This document shows positions 10,707 to 19,500 of a stretch of 64,000 bases of DNA, one piece after another (the first letter of the stretch is position 1; every line of letters begins with the position of its first letter). Origin of the DNA: Chitinolyticbacter albus. GTDB lineage: Bacteria; Pseudomonadota; Gammaproteobacteria; Burkholderiales; Chitinibacteraceae. The translations under genes were made by a program, and so were the position numbers. The stretch is from the NCBI RefSeq assembly GCF_024437655.1, contig NZ_JANBVF010000015.1, forward strand, positions 1-64,000, read 5' to 3'. The notes below the pieces were generated by a model. The model was not told the DNA's origin and ran no database searches. It saw only the letters and a list, made by a program, of their open reading frames with translations.

Positions 10707-10876
10707 CGGTACCCCTTAACGATTTTATGTATGCTGACAATATAAACAATTATTTAGGCGCAATCTTACCAGAGAAGCTCTGCCAAACCTGGCCCACCAT
10801 CGGGAAAACCAGGGGCTTTACCAGCCGGTCATATGGCATCCATCAAGAATAGCGAGTCAGCATAGAGCTTACCCAG

Positions 10877-11560
10877 GTGCAAACCAGCCCTGTTTACCGC
10901 CACGCTCCTTTCCACACATTCAGCATAATCCTTACGATTACGCTCTCGCTGGGGCTCGCCGTTGCTGCGGTCAATGTTTCGCGCATGCAGGCCTTCCTCA
11001 ACGAACAGACGGGCAACAAGCCCTTGCCCTTGTTCGCCGAATGGCGGCGCCTGGTCGCGGAACTACGCAATGCCAGCGGCGACGAGATCCGACTGCAACG
11101 CGTCAACGAGCTTTTCAATCGCCGTATCGCTTTTCTAGACGACATTACGCTCTGGGGTGAAGCCGATTACTGGGCTACGCCACTGGAAACATTCGCCAAG
11201 GCCAGCGGGGACTGCGAAGATTTCACCATCGCCAAGTACTTCACGCTGGTCGAGAGCGGCGTCGATCCGGCCCGCCTGCGGCTCACCTACGTCAAGGCGC
11301 GCATCGGCGGCGCGCAGAGCAAGATCACGCAAGCCCACATGGTGCTGACCTACTATGCCACGCCACAGGCGGAGCCGCTGGTACTCGACAACCTGATCGG
11401 CGAAATCAGGCCAGCGTCGCGCCGGCCCGATCTGCTACCCGTCTTCAGTTTCAATCGCGACGGTGTCTACGTCGGCGGCGCCGCTCCGGCGCCGGTCGAG
11501 CGACTATCGCGGTGGACCAACCTGATCTTGCGCATGCAGGCGCAAGGCTACGACCCTTGA
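10877..11560 (+). CDS. lapG: LapG-type periplasmic cysteine protease (transglutaminase-like)
   Basis: A 227-residue protein with an N-terminal signal/anchor helix (about residues 12-33) and a bacterial transglutaminase-like cysteine protease domain. The catalytic triad is visible as Cys113 (GDCEDFTIAKY), His154 (QAHMVLTYY) and Asp171 (LVLDNL). In Pseudomonas, LapG cuts the adhesin's retention module at an AA/G site and so releases biofilm cells; the adhesin here carries such a site. The frame begins at a GTG; no better start is visible. It lies 9 bases before lapD, a conserved pairing. Confidence 0.9.
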   Translation: MQTSPVYRHAPFHTFSIILTITLSLGLAVAAVNVSRMQAFLNEQTGNKPLPLFAEWRRLVAELRNASGDEIRLQRVNELFNRRIAFLDDITLWGEADYWATPLETFAKASGDCEDFTIAKYFTLVESGVDPARLRLTYVKARIGGAQSKITQAHMVLTYYATPQAEPLVLDNLIGEIRPASRRPDLLPVFSFNRDGVYVGGAAPAPVERLSRWTNLILRMQAQGYDP

Positions 11561-11569
11561 GGATTGCAT

Positions 11570-13492
11570 ATGTCTTTGCTCCGGCAACTCTGGCTGCTGG
11601 TCATCACCGCCACCGTGGTCGCCTTCCTCGGCAGTGCCGTCGTCAATCTCTACACGGCGCGCAACTACCTGGAACAGCAGCTTTACGCGCAAAGCACCGA
11701 TAGCGCGGCGAGTCTCGCGCTATCGATGACCCAGCAGCCCAAGGATGCAGCCACCATCGAGCTGATGGTGTCCGCACTGTTCGATAGCGGCCACTTCGCG
11801 CTGGTGCGCTACAGCAACGTCGACGGCGAGGTGATCTCCGAGCGCGCCAATTCGGGCGAGGCAGGCCAGGTGCCGCAATGGTTCATCGAGCTGTTCCCCA
11901 TCGAGGTCGCGACCGGGCAGGCCGAGGTGAGTGATGGCTGGCAGCAGGCCGGGCGGGTCACCGTGATCGCGCACTCGCGCTTTGCCCAGCAGGCGCTGTG
12001 GGACGGTGCCTTCAAGCTGCTGTTGTTGATTGGCGGCGCCGGCCTGTTGTCCGGGCTGGTGATGCACCGGCTGTTTCTGTGGGTGAAACGCCCCATCGTG
12101 CAGATGGTGGGCCAGGCCGAGGCAATCAGCGAGCGCCGTTTCGTCACCATCCCGGTGCCGCGGGTGACCGAGCTGCGCGCCGTGGTGCAGGCGATGAACA
12201 CCATGGTCGAGCGGGTCAAGACCATGTTCGCCGAGCAGGCGGCGCGCATCGATGCACTGCGCAGCGAAGCGAATCGCGATGCGCTCACCCAGCTGCCCAA
12301 CCGCAACTTCTTCATGGGACGCCTCGCCCAGGCGCTGGGCGACGAGGAGTCCGCGCCCGACGGCGCGCTGCTGTTGCTGCGGCTGCACGATCTGATCGGC
12401 CTCAACCGCCGGCTCGGCCGCGAGCGTGCCGACCAGTTCCTGCAATCGGTGGCCGGCAAGCTGGGCGTGGCGCTGAGCGCGCAGCCCGATGCTTTGCTGG
12501 CACGGCTCAATGGCGCCGATTTCGCGGTCCTGCTGCCGGGCGAGCAGGCCGAGCTCGCCGAAGACCTGGCACAGCGCATGCAGGCCGGGCTCGCCGAGTT
12601 GCGCCGCGCGGAACTGGCCGACCAGCCTGATCTTGCAGCCATCGGCATCGCCCCCTACCGCGCGAGCGAAGCCATCGGCACCGTGCTTGCCCGTTGCGAT
12701 GAAGCGCTGGCCCAGGCCGAAGGCAGCCGCAACGGCATCCAGCTTGCACAACGCGACGCGACCCCGCCGGTACGCTCCGGCCAGGAGTGGCAGGCGGAAA
12801 TCCGCCGCGCGCTCGATAAAGGCGCATTCCGCCTCGCCGCTTACCCCGTGCTGCGGCAGGACGGCACCCTGTGGCATCGCGAGATGATGTTGCGGCTGCA
12901 ACAGGCCGATGGCCAGCTGCTGACCGCGGGAACCTTCATGCCCATGGCCAGCCGGCTGGGCTTGACCAGCGTGCTGGATCTGGAAACGGTACGCCTGGCG
13001 TGTGCGGAGCTGGAACGCAGTCAGGACGATGTCGCGGTGAACCTGTCCGCCGTTTCGATTGCCGATGCCCAGTTCGTCGACAAACTGCTGGCGCTGCTGC
13101 GCGGCCACAAGGCACAGACGAGTCGCCTGTGGCTGGAAGTGAACGAATTCGGCTTTCGCGACGAGATGATGGCGCTGGCCGAATTCGCCCGGCGGGTGCG
13201 GCCCTTGGGCTGCAAGGTCGGGATCGAACATTTCGGCCGCCATTTCGGCAGCATTCCTCAGCTCTACGAGTTGCAGCTCGATTACCTCAAGCTCGACAGC
13301 AGCTTCGTCCAGGGCATCGAGATGCATACCGGCAACCAGCAATTGATCAAGGCCATCGTCGGCGTTGCACAGGGCAATGGCCTGATGAGCATCGCCGAGG
13401 GGGTACAGACCGACGCCGAATGGGACATGCTCGCCAAACTGGGCGTGCAGGGCATGACCGGGCCGGTCACCTCCCGTCGCGAACCGCGTTGA
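11570..13492 (+). CDS. lapD: LapD-type c-di-GMP receptor (degenerate GGDEF/EAL)
   Basis: A 640-residue inner-membrane protein: TM1 (about 6-27), a periplasmic LapD/MoxY-type module containing PQWFIELFP, TM2 (about 149-170), HAMP, a degenerate GGDEF domain (NGADF around residue 314 where GGDEF would stand) and a C-terminal EAL domain whose EAL site reads REMMLRL. Loss of both catalytic signatures fits a receptor rather than an enzyme. In the known pathway c-di-GMP-bound LapD sequesters LapG in the periplasm. GAGG lies 7 bases before the ATG at 11570 and overlaps the lapG stop. A terminator follows. Confidence 0.92.
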   Translation: MSLLRQLWLLVITATVVAFLGSAVVNLYTARNYLEQQLYAQSTDSAASLALSMTQQPKDAATIELMVSALFDSGHFALVRYSNVDGEVISERANSGEAGQVPQWFIELFPIEVATGQAEVSDGWQQAGRVTVIAHSRFAQQALWDGAFKLLLLIGGAGLLSGLVMHRLFLWVKRPIVQMVGQAEAISERRFVTIPVPRVTELRAVVQAMNTMVERVKTMFAEQAARIDALRSEANRDALTQLPNRNFFMGRLAQALGDEESAPDGALLLLRLHDLIGLNRRLGRERADQFLQSVAGKLGVALSAQPDALLARLNGADFAVLLPGEQAELAEDLAQRMQAGLAELRRAELADQPDLAAIGIAPYRASEAIGTVLARCDEALAQAEGSRNGIQLAQRDATPPVRSGQEWQAEIRRALDKGAFRLAAYPVLRQDGTLWHREMMLRLQQADGQLLTAGTFMPMASRLGLTSVLDLETVRLACAELERSQDDVAVNLSAVSIADAQFVDKLLALLRGHKAQTSRLWLEVNEFGFRDEMMALAEFARRVRPLGCKVGIEHFGRHFGSIPQLYELQLDYLKLDSSFVQGIEMHTGNQQLIKAIVGVAQGNGLMSIAEGVQTDAEWDMLAKLGVQGMTGPVTSRREPR

Positions 13493-13510
13493 TCGCGGCT
13501 CCCGTGATGA

Positions 13511-13540
13511 AAAACGGCGCTCCGTGGAGCGCCGTTTCAG
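13511..13540 (+). terminator. Terminator between lapD and the adhesin gene
   Basis: A 12-bp perfect stem (AAACGGCGCTCC, 13512-13523; GGAGCGCCGTTT, 13526-13537) with a GT loop and a T-containing flank on both sides. It sits between two convergent genes and probably serves both. Confidence 0.85.
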
Positions 13541-13553
13541 TTTGCTGCTGCCT

Positions 13554-16500
13554 TCAATCGGTGATCAGCTTGCCCTTGGTCAGCAAATCCTGGATCACCG
13601 ACGCATCGTTGCTGCCGGTGGCGCCGAGGTCGACGCCGTGCAACACGATGGTCTGATCCTCGGCCGAACCGCCCTTGTAGCCGCTGGAGAAGTCCCCGTC
13701 GTGACTGATGTGCACGATGGTGCTCTTGCTCCCAGCCGAGTTGTCCACGGTTTCGAAGTGCAGGTAGTCGCTGAGGTTGCCGACATTGGTCCCGGTATGC
13801 GATTCGCCCTGCAGCAGATCACGCAGATCCAGCTTGTCGTTGTTGCCGCTGGCGGTACTGGTGCTGAAGTCGAGGATCACATCGGTCGCACCCAACGCGG
13901 TCTTCACTGACGAGGCCAGATAGAGCCCATTGCTGTTGGCCACTCCCGGCGTGCCCGACTGGTCACCCAGCGTCCACTTGAACACGTCGTCCCCGGCGTC
14001 GCCACGCAGCAGATCGCTGCCGGAACCACCCACGATCAGGTCGTGGCCCGCACCGCCGCGCAACGCATCGATGCCATCGCCGCCGTATAGCTTGTCGTCG
14101 CCAGCGCCGCCGTAGAGCGCATCGGTGCCGCCCTGGCCATACACCACATCGTCGCCGCTGCCGGCGTTGGCCAGGTCGGCAACCGGCTGTGTCTGGTTGA
14201 CGACACTTTGCACCAGCTTGTCGCTGCTATTGAGCAGGCTGCTCTCGGCCGCGGTCATGAACGTGTTGCGCGAGCCGGTGAACAGCTCGGCCTGCGTGGT
14301 CGTCAACACCGAATTGTCGTTGCTCTGCGTTTCGCCCATGAAGATGATGTCGTTGCCGGCACCGGCTTCGACGTGATCGTTGCTGCCGCCGGTGAAGATG
14401 ACCTGATCCTTGCCCGTAGTGGTCACGGCACGCAGATCGTACCCACCGCCTGGTTGGCCATTGCCCGGGTTGTAGGCGGCGCTCGCCACGTCGATGGTGT
14501 TACCCGCGCCCGCTTCGGCACCGGCGACGTAATAGGTGCCAACCCCGTCGTGCCCGGTGATCACGTTCGGATTGTCGGTCACCGAGATCGCAATGGCGCC
14601 GTTGATGCTGGTCGTGCCATCGCTGACGGTGTAGCTGAGGTTGCCCACATTGGTGGTCGTGGTGAGGGTGGTCGGGCTGAGGTAGACCAGGTTCTGCAGC
14701 TGGCTGGCCGAGATCACCTGGCCGTTCTGCAGCACCGTGCCGCCCTCGGTCATCACCGTGCCCTGCACTGGCAGACCGGTGATGGTGACGGTCAGCCTGT
14801 CGCCGTCGGCATCGGTCGGCGCAGCGATCGCCAGTGCGGTCGGCACGCCTTCCTTGGCGACGATGCTGTGGCTGTCGACCACCGGCGCGTCATTGACCGG
14901 GCTGACATTGAGCGTGACCGTCGCGGTGCTCGATTGGCCATTGCCATCGATCAGCGTGTAGCTGAACGTGGTCGCCCCGCTGTAATTGGGCGGCGGCGCG
15001 TAGGTCATGGTGCCATCGGCGTTGAGCGTGACGCTGCCATTGGCCGGCTGGGTGAAACCACCGATGCGGGCCCCATCGCGCAGCGTGTCGTTGGACAGCG
15101 GGTTGAAGGTGAGGCTCTGGTCTTCCGGCGTGGTGTAGCTGTCGGCCGCGGCCGTCGGCGAGCCGGTATCGGTGACCAGCGTCTTGGCAAGGCCCATTGC
15201 CATCACGTTCAGCGTGAGCGTGCCGCTGGTGCTGTCGCTGCTGGCATTGGCACCTTCGGTCGCGATCGACGACACGCCGATATTGAGCGTGCCGCTGGTA
15301 TAGCTGCTCGGCAGCACCAGCTTAGCGGAGGCGAGCTCGGCCGCCGAGATGGTGATGCCACCACTGCTGATCGGATAACCCGTGCCATTGCCGGACGTGA
15401 TGATCACGGCGCCGGTGGGCAGGCCGGTGAAGCGATAGGTCAGGCTTTCCGAACCGTCGGTATCGACCCGTTGGCCGCTCACGTAGTTGGCGAGCGCCAC
15501 TTCGGTCTTGCCGCCGCTGGCATTGCCCGCAACAAGCCCTGAGCTCGATTCGATCTTGATGTCGTCGATCATCGCGCCGCGGCCGGAAGTATCGAAGCTC
15601 GTCGCGTCGGTGATGATGCGGATGGTGTGGGCATTGCCATCACCGGTGAAGCTGTACTTCAGTTCTTCCCAGTTCAGGCCGCCTTGCGGGCTGGTGCTCG
15701 AGTAGGTTGCCACCTTCACGCCATCGACCACGATGGCGATCTGCGTATAGGCGCTGCTATAGCCGGAACGGCCAGCGTAATCGAACGACAGCGTATACAC
15801 CTGCCCCACCGCGGTGCTCATGCTGCGCTCGATGCCGAGGGTCTGCGGCAGGCTGCTGGACGATGCATTGTTCAGTTCCAGCCAGTTGCCGTTGCTACCC
15901 GGCGCGCCGACACCGGTGATCAGGTTGCCGGCCTGGTTGGTGATCTGGTCACCGCTCGACCAGACCTCGAACCGATTGACGCCACCGGCGAACGAATCGG
16001 GCGTGGTCACCAGCGTCCAGCCTTCCAGCGTGGCGGCATTCACGCCCTCGGACGAGTTATCGCTATTGGCAACCGATTCCCAGCTGGTGCTGAGCACGGT
16101 CTGGACGCCCGGTGCATTGAGCGTCAGCGTTGGCTTGTCAGCCACCGGCGCGATATCCACCGTCATGGTGGCGGTGCTGCTGACGGCGCCACCATCGCTG
16201 ATCTGGTAGGTGAACTTGGCGTAATCGGTCTTCTGATCGCCAGTGCCGACCGTGCTGTAGGCGTTGCTGCCCGATTCGTGCAGATCCGGCACGAAGCGCA
16301 GCTTGCCGGCGTCGATATCGCCCTTGCTGATCAGCTGGTTGGCCGTTACGCCCACCCAGCCGTTGCCGTTGTTGTACTGCAGCGTGCCGTCGACCGGCAG
16401 GCCGATCATCTTCACCGACAGGCTGCTGGCCGCGGTATCGATGTCGCTGGCATTGAACTGACTCCAGTTCAGCACCAGCGGCGTGTCTTCGGTGCCGGTC

Positions 16501-19500
16501 ACCGCACCACCCGTGGTGGTCGGCGCATCGTTTACCGCATTGACCGTCAGCGTGCCCGTTGCATTGCTGGTTGATACCAAGCCGTTGTTGTCGGTGGCGC
16601 TGTACTGGAAGGTATTGCTGCCGTTCCAGTCCGCATTCGGCTTGAAGTAGATCGTCGCGCCATTGCTGGTCGCGTTGATCACGCTGGCGAGCGTCAGCGG
16701 GTTGGTCGCTGCGGCATCGCTGTAGAACGTGCCATTGGCCGGCAGGCCGGTGAGCTTGAAGCTTGCCACCGTGCCGTCGACGTCGGTGCCACGCAGGTTG
16801 ACTGCAATCACCGTGTCTTCGTTGCCGCTCGCGGTGAGCACTTGCGGGGCCGGGGCATCGTTCACCGAGAGCACCGTCAGCGTGCCGGTCGCGTTGCTGG
16901 TCGACACCAAGCCGTTGTTATCGGTGGCGCTGTACTGGAAGGTGTTCGTACCATTCCAGTCCGCATTCGGCTTGAAGTAGATCGTCGCGCCATTGCCGGT
17001 GGCGTTGATCACGCTGGCGAGCGTCAGCGGGTTGGTGGCTGCGGCATCGCTGTAGAACGTGCCGTTCGCCGGCAGGCCGGTGAGCTTGAAGCTTGCCACC
17101 GTGCCATCGACGTCGGAGCCACGTAGGTTGACCGCAATCACCATGTCTTCGTTGCCGCTCGCGGTGAGCGCTTGCGGGACCGGGGCGTCGTTCACCGCGT
17201 TCACGGTAATGGTGCCGCTGGCATTGCCGGTCGACACCAGGCCGTTGTTGTCGGTGGCGCTGTACTGGAAAGTGTTCGTACCGTTCCAGTCCGCGTTCGG
17301 CTTGAAGTAGATCGTCGCGCCATTGCCGGTGGCGTTGATCACGCTGGCGAGCGTCAGCGGGTTGGTCGCTGCAGCATCGCTGTAGAAGGTGCCATTGGCC
17401 GGCAGGCCGGTGAGCTTGAAGCTCGCTACGCTGCCGTCGACATCGGTACCGGTCAGGTTGACTGCGATCACCGTGTCTTCATTGCCGCTGGCTGTCACCG
17501 CTTGCGGCACTGGCGCATCATTCACTGAGGTCACGTTCAGGTTGACCGTGGCCGTGCTGGTGCCACCGTGCCCGTCGGAAATCGTGTAGGTGAACGAAGC
17601 CGGGCCGTAGTAGTTGCTCGCCGGCGTGAACACCACATTGCCGTTCACCAGCGCCACCGAGCCATGGGTGGCGCCCTGCACCGAGACAATGCTCAGGGTA
17701 TCGCCGTCGACGTCGCTATCATTGCTGAGCAACTTCGCCGCGGTAATGGTGAGCGCATTGTCCTCGGTCGTGACGAACGCCGGCTGTTCCTGCGCCAGTG
17801 TGTAGCTGCCCAGCGACTGGTAACTGGCGCCACCATTGCTGCTGAGCTCCGGCTTGAACACCGCCTGCCCCCCCTGATCCCAGTACAGGATCTCGACGGT
17901 ATGCGCGCCACCTTCGGCGATCGTGAAGGCAGCGTGCACGGTGCCGGTCGGCGACTGGTTGAGATTGACCTGCGCCACCACCACGCCATCGATCAGGATG
18001 GTGTAGCCATCGTCGGCCGTGACCTTGAAGTTGTAGGTCCCGGCGGCGAGCTGCACGGTGCCGGCCATGCGGATGATGGCGTCGCTGCTGTTTTCCGGAT
18101 CGACGTTGAGCGTAGTCGCGTCGGTACCCAGGAAGTTTTGCAGGTTGCCATTGCCGCCCAGATCACCATTGCCCAGCGTGTAGTTGAGGCCCTTGGCGAC
18201 GAAGGTCGCATCGGCCGTGTTGGCCGCAATGAAATTGCGCACCATGGTCAACGATGTCAGGTTCGCGCCGTCCGTGCCCTCGTGATAGGCGTAGTACTGC
18301 GCTGATAGCCCGCTCAAGCTGCCCGGATCGTTCACGGCAACCGGCGCATCATTCACCGCATTGACCGTCAGCGTACCAGTGGCATTGCCGGTCGATACCA
18401 GGCCGTTGTTATCGGTGGCGCTGTACTGGAAGGTGTTCGTACCATTCCAGTCCGCATTCGGCTTGAAGTAGATCGTCGCGCCGTTGCTGCTGGCGGTGAT
18501 CACGCTGGACAGCGTCAACGGGTTGGTTGCGGCCGCATCGCTGTAGAACGTGCCGTTGGCCGGCAGCCCGGAGAGCTTGAAGCTCGCCACGGTGCCGTCG
18601 ACATCGGTACCGGTCAGGTTGACCGCGATCACCGTGTCTTCATTGCCACTAGCCGTCACAGCTTGTGGTACCGGTGCATCGTTCACCGCCGTCACGGAGA
18701 GTGTCAGCGTGCTGGTCGCGGTGGTACTGCCGTCCGAGACGGTATACGTCGCTACCGGCACCGTGCCGTTGTAGTTGGCAGCCGGCACGAAGCTGTAGCT
18801 GCCGTTGCTGTTGATGGTCAGGCTGCCGACACCGGCGAGGGTGGCGGTCTGGCCGGCGTTGAAGCTGCCGGTGACGCCCGCGACCGAGAACTGGGTGACC
18901 GTGAGCGGGTTGCCGTCGACATCACTGTCGTTGGCCAGCAGGCCATTGGCGGCGGTGACCGTCAGCGGGGTGTCCTCAGCAGTGGTGTTGCTGTCCGGCG
19001 CGGCAATCGGCGCATCGTTCACCGCCGTCACCGTGATGTTCAGCGTGCTGCTCGAACCGGTGCTGGTGGTGTAGTCGACCTGCGGCACGTTGCCGTTCCA
19101 GTTCGCCACTGGGGTAAAGATGTAGTCGCCATTACTGTCCAGGGAGAAGCTGCCCACGCCGACCAGGGTGGCGGTCTGGCCAGCCGTGAAGCTGCCGGTG
19201 ATACCGGCCACGGTGAAGCTGGCGACGGTCAGCACGTTGTCGACATCGCTGTCGTTGCTCAGCACATTGCCGCTGGCAACGTTGTCCTCCGCGACGGTCT
19301 TGGTATCCGCAACCAGCGCCGATGGATCGTCCACCGCCGTCACATTGATCGTCAGCGTGTTGGTCGCCGAGCTGGAGCCGTCGGTAGCGGTATACGTCAC
19401 TTGCGGCACGGTGCCGTTGTAGTCGGTCGCCGGCGTGAAGCTGTAGCTGCCGTTGCTGTTCATCACCAGGGTACCGACGCCAGCCAGCGTGGCGGTGGCG